From: Streptomyces fildesensis
GTDB taxonomy: Bacteria > Actinomycetota > Actinomycetes > Streptomycetales > Streptomycetaceae
Length of the DNA stretch: 64,000 nt
Reading direction: 5' to 3'
Assembly: GCF_016107395.1 (NCBI RefSeq)
Contig: NZ_JAAIKO010000022.1
Location: 55,908 to 119,907 of the forward strand
Positions 34,743 to 43,787 of the stretch are shown here, piece after piece (the first letter of the stretch is position 1; the number at the start of each line of letters is the position of its first letter). The notes under the pieces are model-generated. The model was not told the origin of the DNA. It worked only from the letters and a program-made list of their open reading frames with translations, and did no database searches. The position numbers and the translations under genes were made by a program.

Positions 34743-36368
34743 TCAGCCGGGCGGAGGGGGAACATCGCGCGGGTCCGGCACTCGCGGCGACGCCTCGGAA
34801 GCCGTCTCGCCCACCTCTGCGGGCACGAGCGGAACAGCGCCGCCACCCTGGAGACGCTCCAGGTCGGAGGGGCGTACCTGGATGACCAGCAGGGCGATCA
34901 GTGCGCCGACGACAGCGAAGACGGCGGCGGCGACGAATGCGGTCGAGATGCCCGAAGTCAGCACCTGGTCGCCCCAGGGCGACGGGAGCTGTCCGGTCCT
35001 GCGGAACTCCAGTTGCTGGGCCGGGGTCGCCTGCGCCAGGAACCGGGGGACCTGGTCGGTGGCCTCGTTGCGACTGGCCGTGCCGAAGACGGTGACCAGC
35101 ACGGACAGGCCGAGCGACCCGCCCACCTGCTGGGTGGCGTTGAGGATCCCGGAGGCCGCACCCGTCTCCTTCGCCTCGACGCCCGATACCGCCATCAGCG
35201 TCAGGGACACGAACTGCAGACCCATGCCGGTGCCGAAGACCAGGATGGGGCCGAGGATGCTGCCCAGGTACGAACTGTCGACATCGGTCATCGTCAGCCA
35301 GCCGAGTCCCACCGCGGCCAGCACCGCCCCCACCACCATGAAGGGCTTGGGTCCCCACTTGGGCAGCAGTTGCGAGGTGAACCCCGCGGCCACCGCGATG
35401 ATCGCGCTCACCGGCAGGAAGGCGAGACCGGCCCGCAGCGGACTGAATCCCAGAATGTTCTGCACGAAGAGCGTCAGGAAGAAGAACATCCCGAAAATCG
35501 CGGCGGACAGACTCAGCATCATTCCGTACACACCGGCGCGATTGCGGTCACGGAACATCCACAGTGGGGTGATGGGCTGCCGCGACCGGCGCTCGATGGT
35601 GATGAACAGGTACAGGAACACCACGGCCGCCACGAAGGCCCCGATGGTGACGCTGTCGCTCCAGCCGTCCTTGGAGGCCCGGATGAATCCGTAGACGAGC
35701 AGCACCATGCCCAGCGTGGACGTGAGCGCGCCCATGATGTCGAAGTGGCCGGCATGGCGCTCGGACTCCCGGATGAACCGGGGGGTCGCGAGCACGATCA
35801 GCAGGCCGATGGGCACGTTCACGAAGAAGACCCAGCGCCAGTCGAGCCACTCCACGAGCAGTCCGCCGGCGAGCAGTCCGATCGCGCTGCCGCCCGCCGA
35901 GACGGCGGCGAACACACCGAACGCCCTGTTCCGCTCGGGTCCTTCGCGGAAGGTCGTGGTGATGAGCGCGAGGGCGGTGGGAGAGGCGACGGCGCCGCCG
36001 ACGCCCTGCAGCGAGCGGGCCGCGAGCAACTGCCAGGATTCCTGGGAGAGTCCGCCGAGCAGCGAGGCGAGCACGAAGAGCAGCACGCCGAAGATGAAGA
36101 CCCGGCGACGGCCGAGGATGTCGCCCAGCCGCCCGCCGAGCAGCAGCAGTCCGCCGAAGGTCAGCGTGTAGGCGTTGATGACCCAGGACAGGTTCTCGGT
36201 CGAGAAACCGAGCGAGGTCTGGATGTGCGGAAGGGCGATGTTCACGATGGTGATGTCGAGGACCACCATCAGCTGGCACGAACAGATGACGAGGAGTGCG
36301 ATACCGCTGCCGTGGCCCCGCTCCGGGGATGCGGCAGACTCCGGGGATGCCGTCTGAGAGTCCGTCAT
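34743..36368 (-). CDS. MFS drug efflux transporter, DHA2 (EmrB/QacA) family, 14 TM
   Basis: A 541-residue inner-membrane proton antiporter. About 14 hydrophobic helices can be counted. The motif A-like loop GGRLGDILGRRRVFIFG follows TM2, and the antiporter motif C region appears around GGSAIGLLAGGLLVEWLDWRWVFFVNVPIG. The last 45 residues are a Pro/Glu-rich cytoplasmic tail. Likely exports hydrophobic drugs or a metabolite. It sits between the WS/DGAT and SpoIIE genes on one strand, but no dedicated regulator is adjacent. Confidence 0.9.
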   Translation of the reverse strand: MTDSQTASPESAASPERGHGSGIALLVICSCQLMVVLDITIVNIALPHIQTSLGFSTENLSWVINAYTLTFGGLLLLGGRLGDILGRRRVFIFGVLLFVLASLLGGLSQESWQLLAARSLQGVGGAVASPTALALITTTFREGPERNRAFGVFAAVSAGGSAIGLLAGGLLVEWLDWRWVFFVNVPIGLLIVLATPRFIRESERHAGHFDIMGALTSTLGMVLLVYGFIRASKDGWSDSVTIGAFVAAVVFLYLFITIERRSRQPITPLWMFRDRNRAGVYGMMLSLSAAIFGMFFFLTLFVQNILGFSPLRAGLAFLPVSAIIAVAAGFTSQLLPKWGPKPFMVVGAVLAAVGLGWLTMTDVDSSYLGSILGPILVFGTGMGLQFVSLTLMAVSGVEAKETGAASGILNATQQVGGSLGLSVLVTVFGTASRNEATDQVPRFLAQATPAQQLEFRRTGQLPSPWGDQVLTSGISTAFVAAAVFAVVGALIALLVIQVRPSDLERLQGGGAVPLVPAEVGETASEASPRVPDPRDVPPPPG

Positions 36369-36491
36369 GGGAGTGCCTGCGCGATTGCCTGCGCCTCAGG
36401 TCGGAAGTGAACGAATTCGGTCACTCCTTCGAGGCTAAGCCTGCCCGCACGGCCCCGCCAATCGATCACCGGGGCCGCGACGGAGCGCGTG

Positions 36492-37874
36492 TCAGGTCAG
36501 CGCGAGCAGTTCGTCGAAGCCCTCGCGGATGCCGTCCGCGAGCACCTGGATGTCGGGTACGCCGTCGAAGTCGGCGTTGATGCCGAAGGTGATCTGGCCC
36601 AGGTAGGAGAAGATCCCGACGCTGATCCGCATGGTGCTGGCGATCGGCACGTACGGGTAGATCTCGGCCAGCCGCCGGCCCAGCATGTACAGCGGCACCC
36701 GCGGGCCCGGCACGTTGGTGGTGACGGTCTGCAGGAACTGCTGCGGGAAGCGCATGGCGGTGCGCGAGCCCAGCGCGAGCAGGGTGGGCGCCGCGAAGTT
36801 CGCCATACCCGTGATCGCGTCGGCGCCCGCCGCCTGGCGGCTGCTCTTGAGGTCGTCCATCTGCTCGCGCACCGCGGCCAGCCGCGCCTGCGGATCCGGC
36901 TCGCTCACCGGCAGGTTCAGCAGGACGGCGCTCACCCGGTTGTCCAGCTTGTTGCGCTGGTCCCGCGAGCGCACGGAGACCGGCACCATCGTGCGGACCA
37001 CCATGCCCTCGGACAGCTCACCGCGGCTCTCCAGCAGATCGCGGAAACCGCGGGTGATCGCGGCGAGGATGACGTCGTTGACCGTTCCGCCGGTCACCTT
37101 GCGGATCTGCTTGGTCTCCGTCAGATCCGCCTTCGCCCACACCCAGCGGCGGTGCGGACCGAGGGACCCGTTGAGGGAGCCGGCCGCGCGGGTGGTGAGC
37201 CGGCGGGCCGTGTTCGGCAGGCTGCCGGCCAGGGCGCGGGCGATGCCGAGCAGTTCGGAACCGCTGCGCAACCGCCGGGCGAGCGCGGGGACGGCGGACA
37301 GGTGTTCCAGCGGCGTCAGGACCGCGTCGCGCACTCCGTCGGCGACGAGGTCGAGCGTGGACGGGCTCGGCTCCGGCGTCCAGGGCCGGGGTTCCGACAG
37401 CTCGCTGTCCTTACGCCAGTCCAGCACCAGCTGCATCATGTCGGTGCCGGCTATTCCGTCGATCATGCAGTGGTGGACCTTGGAGATGAGCGCCCAACGG
37501 CCGCCCTCCAGCCCTTCCACGAGCCAGATCTCCCACAGCGGCTTCGTGAGGTCCAGACGCTGGGCGAAGAGCCGGCCGGCGAGGTTGCGCAGCTGGTCGT
37601 CGCCGCCCGGTGCGGGCACCGCGGTGTGGCGTACGTGGTAGAGGATCTGGAAGTGCTCGTCGTCGACCCAGACGGGACGGCCCAGATGCATCGGCAGGCT
37701 CTTGACCCGCTGCCGGTACCGGGGCACGTCGGGGAGCTTGGACACCAGAAGTCTGATGACATCGCCGTACGACGGCACCGGCCCCTCGAACACCAGGACC
37801 GATCCCACGTGCATCGGCACGTTCTCGTCCTCGATGAAGTAGAAACCCGCATCCAAGGCGCTCATCCGGTCCAC
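36492..37874 (-). CDS. WS/DGAT wax ester synthase / diacylglycerol acyltransferase
   Basis: A 460-residue acyl-CoA-dependent acyltransferase that makes triacylglycerol or wax esters. The catalytic motif HHxxxDG is present as KVHHCMIDGIAGTDMM (about residue 135). The second conserved region is NDVILAAITRGFRDLL, and NVPGPRVPLYMLGRRL is near the C-terminus. GTG at 37874 (VDRMSALDAGF) gives the usual family start; ATG at 37865 or GTG at 37898 are alternatives. Streptomycetes store triacylglycerol, so a storage-lipid role is likely. Confidence 0.9.
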   Translation of the reverse strand: MDRMSALDAGFYFIEDENVPMHVGSVLVFEGPVPSYGDVIRLLVSKLPDVPRYRQRVKSLPMHLGRPVWVDDEHFQILYHVRHTAVPAPGGDDQLRNLAGRLFAQRLDLTKPLWEIWLVEGLEGGRWALISKVHHCMIDGIAGTDMMQLVLDWRKDSELSEPRPWTPEPSPSTLDLVADGVRDAVLTPLEHLSAVPALARRLRSGSELLGIARALAGSLPNTARRLTTRAAGSLNGSLGPHRRWVWAKADLTETKQIRKVTGGTVNDVILAAITRGFRDLLESRGELSEGMVVRTMVPVSVRSRDQRNKLDNRVSAVLLNLPVSEPDPQARLAAVREQMDDLKSSRQAAGADAITGMANFAAPTLLALGSRTAMRFPQQFLQTVTTNVPGPRVPLYMLGRRLAEIYPYVPIASTMRISVGIFSYLGQITFGINADFDGVPDIQVLADGIREGFDELLALT

Positions 37875-38099
37875 GGACGCAACCGTAGAGGGGAGCACCG
37901 GCTCCGTCCAGGGCGCCTGGGATCGGATACCGGCCGCCGGCCGAACGTATCCGGCCTCCTGACCGGCGAAGGCGCGCCAATTCTTGACGGGCCCCTGCCA
38001 AGGATCCTGTCCGTACCGTCATGCTTCGTCCCGGCGCCCACCCGGCGCCCCAAGAGCGAGGCGCCACCGCGCCCGCGCCGGCGACAGGAAGGCAGTCAG

Positions 38100-39239
38100 A
38101 TGCGACGGAGACTCACCGCCGGGGCCGTTCTCGCGGCCGCGGCGCTGCTGGCGTCGGTCATGGGTGCGGGCACCGGGACGGCCGCCGCCGACTCCCCCGC
38201 CCTCGGTACGGGCTACGGGGTGCATGACGGCCAGGTGCCGCTGACCACCACGAAGACGATCTCGTCCTATCTGCTCCAGGACCCGACGCGTGGCAACACC
38301 GTCACCGTCGACGGCCGTACCAACACCATCCTCACGGACGCGGACAACATCTGGGGCAACGGGCTGCCGACCAATCTCCAGTCCGCGGGCGTCGACGCCC
38401 AGTTCGCCGCCGTCTCCGTGTGGGACTACTTCAAGTACTCGTTCAACCGGCTCGGGGTCAGGAACGACGGCAAGGGCGTCCGCAGCGTCGTCCACTACGG
38501 CAGCCACTACACCAACGTCTTCTGGAGCGATGCCTGCGGCTGTGTCAACTACGGCGACGGATCGGACAACGCCCATCCGCTGACCACCATCGACATCGGC
38601 GCGCACGAGATCACCCACGGCATCACCTCCGCCACCGCCGGGCTCACCTACAGCGGCGAGGCGGGCGCGCTCAACGAGAGCACCTCCGACATCTTCGCCA
38701 CCATGGTGGAGTTCTCCGCGAACATCCCGGCCGACGTGCCGGACTACCTCATCGGCGAGAAGGCGAACCTCAACGGGAACGGCACCCCGCTGCGCTACAT
38801 GGACCGGCCGTCCAGGGACGGTGTCTCACCCGACTACTGGTCGACGTCGGTCCCGAACCTCGACCCGCACGTGGCCTCGGGGATCGGCAACCACTTCTTC
38901 TTCCTGCTCGCCGAGGGCAGCGGCCCGCGGGTCATCAACGGGATCTCCTACAACAGCCCGACCGTCAACGGCTCGGTGCTGACCGGGATCGGGCAGAACA
39001 CCGCGGCGGCGATCTGGTACCGGGCGCTGACCGTGTACATGACGTCCACCACCAACTACCACGCCGCGCGGACCGCGACCCTCGCGGCGGCGCGCGACCT
39101 CTACGGGGCAGCCAGCAGCCAGTACGCCGCGGTCGGCGCCGCGTGGACCGCCGTCAACGTGGTCGGCCGCGCCGTGCCGTCGCCGGCTCACGACGGCACG
39201 GCACGGACCGGCCACGTCGGCGAGGTCAGGACCGGCTGA
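38100..39239 (+). CDS. Secreted M4-family zinc metalloprotease lacking a propeptide
   Basis: A 379-residue thermolysin-type protease. A signal peptide (1-30) runs directly into the catalytic domain (GTGYGVHDGQVPL). Zinc ligands are HEITH (about residue 170) and the Glu of GALNESTSDI (about 193). NVFWSDACGCVNYGDG and the active-site His region GIGNHFFFLLAEGSG are also present. Family members normally carry an FTP/PepSY propeptide of about 200 residues that folds and inhibits the enzyme; none is encoded here. AGGAAGG precedes the ATG. The last 14 bases overlap the convergent GH3 gene. Confidence 0.9.
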   Translation: MRRRLTAGAVLAAAALLASVMGAGTGTAAADSPALGTGYGVHDGQVPLTTTKTISSYLLQDPTRGNTVTVDGRTNTILTDADNIWGNGLPTNLQSAGVDAQFAAVSVWDYFKYSFNRLGVRNDGKGVRSVVHYGSHYTNVFWSDACGCVNYGDGSDNAHPLTTIDIGAHEITHGITSATAGLTYSGEAGALNESTSDIFATMVEFSANIPADVPDYLIGEKANLNGNGTPLRYMDRPSRDGVSPDYWSTSVPNLDPHVASGIGNHFFFLLAEGSGPRVINGISYNSPTVNGSVLTGIGQNTAAAIWYRALTVYMTSTTNYHAARTATLAAARDLYGAASSQYAAVGAAWTAVNVVGRAVPSPAHDGTARTGHVGEVRTG

Positions 39240-42156
39240 CGGTCCACACGAAGCCGGCCGTGTCGGTCGCGCCGGTGGGGCCGGTCGCGGTGACCGAGAC
39301 CGTGCTGGTGCCCGGGGCCGTCGCGGTACCGGAGATCAGCCCGGCCGGGCTGATCGACAGACCCTCGGGCAGCCCGGTCGCGGTGAACACCGGGCCGGTC
39401 CCGGCGGATCCGGTGGTGCGGGCCGCGATGGCCAGCCGCACCGGGGTGCCGGCACGGCTGCTCATACCGTGCGGGTTGGTCACGGTGACGCTGCCCGTGC
39501 TGGTAACGGTGCTGGTCACCGTCCTGGCCGAGAGCGGTGTGCCGACCGTCAGGGTCCCGGTCAACGGCAGCTCACGGGACGAGTCGCCGACCTGGATCCG
39601 GTAGTCGCCCGGGGTGGTCGTCCAGCCGGCCGTGGTGTCCGACCAGTGCGCCAGATCGTGCGCGGTGACGGTGAACTGCACCCGCCGGCTCGCCCCCGGC
39701 TGCAGTTCCACCCGCTGGAACCCCTTGAGCTGCCGGGCCGGTTCACCCGTCGCGGCGGGAGCGCCGACGTAGAGCTGGGCGATCTCCGCGCCGGCGCGGC
39801 TGCCGGTGTTGGTGACGGTCGCGGAGACGGTGGTGTTGCCGCTCGCGTCCGGCGTCCCGACCTGGAGTCCGGAGAAGGCGAACGTCGTGTACGACAGCCC
39901 GAACCCGAACGGGAAGAGCGGGGTGACGTCGCCGGCGTCGTACCACCGGTAGCCGACCTTCAGGCCCTCCGAGTACTGCACCTTGCCGTCGGTGCCCGGC
40001 CACTGGGCCGCGGTGTGCGCGGGCACGTCGGCCAGGCTCGCCGGGAAGGTGACGGGCAGCTTCCCCGACGGGTTGGCGTCGCCGAACAGCAGCCGGGCGA
40101 CGGAGTTGCCGACCTCCTGCCCGGCGTACCACTCCTCCAGCACGCCCTGCACCTGGCCCAGCCACGGCATGGTGACCGCGGAGCCGGTGTTGAGCACCAC
40201 CACAGTCCTCGGGTTGGCGGCCGCGACCTGCGCCACCAGCTCGTTCTGCTGGGCGGGCAGATCGATGCCCGTCAGGTCGGTGCCCTCCTTCTCCCCGTAC
40301 CCGACGAAGACGACCGCCACCTCGGAGGCGCGGGCCAGGGCGACCGCGGCGGCGATGTCCGTGCCGTCGTTGTACTGGACGGTGGTGCCGGTGCCCGCGA
40401 CCCGGTTCTGGATCCCGGCCAGCGGCGAGACGGTGCCGGAGCTGGTGACGACGGCACTGCCGCCGCCCACGCTGCGCACGCCCGCGCCGGCGTCGGGGCC
40501 GAGCAGCGCGATCGAGTGCGTCGACGCCGTCGACAGCGGCAGCACACCGGTGTTCTTCAGCAGGACGCTGCCCTGTTCGGCGATCCGACGGGCGGTCGCC
40601 TGATGGGCGGCGGAGGTCACCAGGGCCGTGGTCGACCCGGTGTGCTTCCGGTCGAAGAGGCCGAAGGCGAACATCTGCGTGAGTACCCGGCTCACCATGG
40701 TGTCCAGCGTGGCCTGGCTCACCTGGCCGTTGGCGACCGCCTGGGCGAGGTAGTTGGAGTAGTAGTACCCGCCGGGCATCTCCATCGTCATCCCGCTGTT
40801 CGCGGACTCCACGGTGGAGTGGGTCGCGCCCCAGTCGCTGGTGACGAACCCGCCGAAGTCCGCCTGCTGGTAGAGGGCGGTGTTCAGCAGGTACGGGTGC
40901 TGGCAGTCGTAGGCGCCGTTGACGGTGCTGTAGCCGCACATCACCGACGCCGCCGCGCCCTTGCTGACCGCGGTCTGGAACCCGGGCAGATAGATCTCCT
41001 GCAGGGTGCGGGTGTCGATGACCGCGTTGTCCTTCGGCCCGTTGCGGTTGGTCTCCTGGTTGTAGACCGCCACATGCTTGGCCTGAGCCATGACGCCCTG
41101 GCTCTGGATGCCCTGGATGTTGGCGACGGCCATCTCGCCGGACAGGTACGGGTCCTCGCTGTAGCTCTCGAAGGCCCGGCCCCAGCGCGGGTCCCGCACG
41201 ATGTTGAGCGTCGGGCCGAGTGCCACATCGGCGCCCTTGCCCGCGAACTCGTTCCCGGCGACGGCGCCGTACTGGTGCTGCAGTGCCGTGTCCCAGCTGG
41301 CCGCGGCCGACACGGGCGCGGGCAGCTGGGTCACACCGGAGAAAGCGTCGCCCACCCCGCCGGGGCCGTCGTGGAAGCCCACCGAGGGGATGCACAGGGA
41401 CGGGATCGCGGCGAGGTTCCCGACGTACGGCGAGGTGTTGCCGGTGCCGTGCACCATCTGGATCTTCTGGGCCTGCGTCATCTGCGCCATGACCTGCGTG
41501 ACACGCTCGGCCACGGGCGCGCTGGACCCCGACCAGGGGCAGCTGCCGTCGCCGCCGCCGGGCGGGCTGCTGGTGCCGCCGGGGGTGAGGACGCTGAACT
41601 CCCAGAGCGAATAGCCCCACGAGGTGGCTCGCTGGATGCCGGCCAGCCGCACATAGCGGCCGGTTCCGTTCAGCGCCACCGTCTCGATGCCGCCCTGGCC
41701 CGCGGTGGTGGAGTAGACGGTGGTCCAGTCGGTGCCGTCGTCGGAGACCTGGATCCGGTACGCCCTCGCGTACGCGTTCTCCCAGGCCAGTTGCACTCCG
41801 CAGACCGGCCGGCTGGATCCGAGGTCGACCTGCAGCCACTGCGGATCGGCGGCGGCGCTGGACCAGCGGGTGCCCGCGTTGCCGTCGAACGCCGCTTCCG
41901 CCGGGGTGTCGGACTTCTCGGTCGACGAGGCGGTGGCTGGCCGGTTCAGCGCAGCCGTCGTGATGCCGCAGGGGACGACGGGGTCGGAGCCCGGCGCCGC
42001 CTGCGCCGCCGATCCCGCCACCGCGGGCGTCAGACTCGCCGACAGGGCCGCCACGAGCAGGACGGCGAGGTGCCTCGGGCGTCCGCGACGGGTTCGGGGA
42101 CGGTTTCCGCGGCGAGGAGCGCCGCGCCGTAGGGAGAAGTGGGGAGTGCCTGGCAC
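39226..42156 (-). CDS. Secreted GH3 beta-glucosidase with discoidin and Ig-like domains
   Basis: A 976-residue exported enzyme. After a twin-Arg-rich signal (about 1-55) there is a discoidin domain (about 58-190), the GH3 N-terminal barrel (about 215-520) with the nucleophile Asp in FVTSDWGATHS (about 441), the GH3 C-terminal domain (about 550-785), a fibronectin-III-like domain (about 805-885) and a He_PIG/Ig-like domain. It removes glucose from beta-gluco-oligosaccharides outside the cell and so could finish the work of the GH16/GH64 enzymes. GTG start with AGGAGACGCCC upstream. Confidence 0.9.
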   Translation of the reverse strand: MPGTPHFSLRRGAPRRGNRPRTRRGRPRHLAVLLVAALSASLTPAVAGSAAQAAPGSDPVVPCGITTAALNRPATASSTEKSDTPAEAAFDGNAGTRWSSAAADPQWLQVDLGSSRPVCGVQLAWENAYARAYRIQVSDDGTDWTTVYSTTAGQGGIETVALNGTGRYVRLAGIQRATSWGYSLWEFSVLTPGGTSSPPGGGDGSCPWSGSSAPVAERVTQVMAQMTQAQKIQMVHGTGNTSPYVGNLAAIPSLCIPSVGFHDGPGGVGDAFSGVTQLPAPVSAAASWDTALQHQYGAVAGNEFAGKGADVALGPTLNIVRDPRWGRAFESYSEDPYLSGEMAVANIQGIQSQGVMAQAKHVAVYNQETNRNGPKDNAVIDTRTLQEIYLPGFQTAVSKGAAASVMCGYSTVNGAYDCQHPYLLNTALYQQADFGGFVTSDWGATHSTVESANSGMTMEMPGGYYYSNYLAQAVANGQVSQATLDTMVSRVLTQMFAFGLFDRKHTGSTTALVTSAAHQATARRIAEQGSVLLKNTGVLPLSTASTHSIALLGPDAGAGVRSVGGGSAVVTSSGTVSPLAGIQNRVAGTGTTVQYNDGTDIAAAVALARASEVAVVFVGYGEKEGTDLTGIDLPAQQNELVAQVAAANPRTVVVLNTGSAVTMPWLGQVQGVLEEWYAGQEVGNSVARLLFGDANPSGKLPVTFPASLADVPAHTAAQWPGTDGKVQYSEGLKVGYRWYDAGDVTPLFPFGFGLSYTTFAFSGLQVGTPDASGNTTVSATVTNTGSRAGAEIAQLYVGAPAATGEPARQLKGFQRVELQPGASRRVQFTVTAHDLAHWSDTTAGWTTTPGDYRIQVGDSSRELPLTGTLTVGTPLSARTVTSTVTSTGSVTVTNPHGMSSRAGTPVRLAIAARTTGSAGTGPVFTATGLPEGLSISPAGLISGTATAPGTSTVSVTATGPTGATDTAGFVWTVSRS

Positions 42157-42170
42157 GGGCGTCTCCTAGT

Positions 42171-42182
42171 CGGTGATCACCG
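42171..42182. promoter_or_regulatory. Palindrome in the GH3 leader
   Basis: CGGTGATCACCG is a perfect 12-base palindrome 15 bases upstream of the GH3 start codon, overlapping the leader next to its SD. It differs from the GAGAGCGCTCTC boxes of the other glucanase genes. A role as operator is inferred. Confidence 0.4.
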
Positions 42183-42422
42183 CAGCTGTGAGAGGGCGAA
42201 CCGATGACGGACCTTCACTTCTCGGCCTGCAGAGCCTCGATGATGATAGGAGTTGACCGATTTAGCCCATATTGCGACGCCGAGCCTATACAGCTTGTAT
42301 GACATATCCCGGCATCCAGGGCTGTTCCGGGTGTGTCGGCATGCCGGAACGCCGGATGTCGTGATGCGGGAGTGCGGGATGTCGTGGTGCCGGACTGCCG
42401 TGGTGCCGGATGCCGAGTGCGG

Positions 42423-43787
42423 TCAGTCGCCGGCCCGCGGCAGTGCCGGGAGCCGGGGCTCGCGCAGCCACGCCGTGAACAGGGCGTCCAGCGGGCGCGG
42501 GGTGTACTGCTGCGCGAGGGCGGTGAACTGCTCGGTGGTGACGGTGCGGTGGCGGTGCTGCGACGTCCAGGTGCGCAGCAGCGCGAAGAAGGCCGTGTCG
42601 CCCATCGTCGTCCGCAGCGCGTGCAGCGTGAGCGCGCCGCGCTTGTAGAGCCGGTCGTCGAACATTCGCCGTACGCCCGGGTCGGCGAGCCGCAGATCCT
42701 GCGGCAGTCCGGCGAGCCGGGTGTGCGCACGGGTGGCCAGGACGGTGGCGGGGGCGCCGCCCGCGGCCTCCGACCACAGCCACTCGGCGTAGCAGGCGAA
42801 GCCCTCGTTCAGCCATATGTGGCGCCAGTCGGCGAGGGTGAGGCTGTTGCCGAACCACTGGTGGGCCAGTTCATGGGCTACCAGGCGCTCGAAGCCGCGC
42901 CGTCCGTCGATGTGGTTGGCACCGAAGACCGACAGGGCCTGCGCCTCGACCGGAACCTCCAGCTCCTCGTCGACCACGACCACCGCGTAGTCGTCGAAGG
43001 GGTACGGGCCGAAGAGCTCCTGGAACAGCTCCATCATCTCCGGCTGGCGGCCGAAGTCATGGGCGAACGGGGCGAGCAGGGCGGCCGGGACGGCCGCGGG
43101 CTGCGCGATCGGGCCGCCGAGGTGCTCCACCAGCTCGTAGGGGCCGATCTGGACGCTGGCCAGATAGCTGGCCATCGGCGCCCGCTGCTCGTAGACCCAG
43201 GTCGTGGTGGAACCGCCGATGGTGCACGACTCCAGGGTGCCGTTGGCGAGCACCGTGCACACCGACGGCGCCGTCACCGCGATGCGGTAGACGGCCTTGT
43301 CCGACGGATGGTCGTTGCAGGGGAACCAGGAGGGCGCGCCGATCGGCTGGGCGGCCACCAGCGCGCCGTACTCCAGCGGCTCCCAGCCCAGGTCACCCCA
43401 GTAGCGGCTGCGGATCGGCCGCGGGGTGCCGACGTAGCGCACCTCGACGGCGAAGGGCGTTCCCGCGGGCAGTTCACGGGCGGGGCGCACCCGCAGCTTC
43501 CCGGCGCGGTGGGTGTAGCGGGCGGGCCGTTTGCCGTCCACCAGGACCCGGTCGATCCGGAACGCTCCGAGGTCGAGGCTGAACTCGGAGAGCGCGTGCT
43601 CGGTGACCGCGGAGATCCGGGCCCGGCCGGACAGCCGGTCGGCGCTCGGCCGGAAGTCCAGTTCCAGGTCGTAGCGCACCGTACGGTAGCCGCCGTTGCC
43701 GTGCTCGGGCAGGTACGAATCGGTGGAGACGGCCGCCCCGGGCCTGGCCGGGGCGGCCGCACGGCCGCCCCCCGGTGCCTTGTTCAC
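42423..43787 (-). CDS. M1-family zinc aminopeptidase coupled to Pls-like synthetase
   Basis: A 454-residue M1 metallopeptidase. The N-terminal beta domain (about 20-225) precedes the catalytic domain with HELAHQWFGN (about residue 303) and the second zinc Glu in WLNEGFACYAEW (about 323). The exopeptidase signature is degenerate (FGANHIDGRRG in place of a clear GAMEN). The C-terminus is short compared with full-length APN-type enzymes. The GTG start lies in TAGTG, overlapping the stop of the synthetase gene by one base. In epsilon-poly-lysine producers an M1-type peptidase gene (pld) lies beside pls and degrades the polymer; the same job is inferred here. Confidence 0.88.
   Translation of the reverse strand: MNKAPGGGRAAAPARPGAAVSTDSYLPEHGNGGYRTVRYDLELDFRPSADRLSGRARISAVTEHALSEFSLDLGAFRIDRVLVDGKRPARYTHRAGKLRVRPARELPAGTPFAVEVRYVGTPRPIRSRYWGDLGWEPLEYGALVAAQPIGAPSWFPCNDHPSDKAVYRIAVTAPSVCTVLANGTLESCTIGGSTTTWVYEQRAPMASYLASVQIGPYELVEHLGGPIAQPAAVPAALLAPFAHDFGRQPEMMELFQELFGPYPFDDYAVVVVDEELEVPVEAQALSVFGANHIDGRRGFERLVAHELAHQWFGNSLTLADWRHIWLNEGFACYAEWLWSEAAGGAPATVLATRAHTRLAGLPQDLRLADPGVRRMFDDRLYKRGALTLHALRTTMGDTAFFALLRTWTSQHRHRTVTTEQFTALAQQYTPRPLDALFTAWLREPRLPALPRAGD

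Noticed and set aside
36489..39239. A 916-codon plus-strand frame that includes the M4 protease
   Set aside because: Only the part from 38100 has a signal peptide and protease sequence; the first 537 codons lie antisense to the WS/DGAT gene and are low-complexity.
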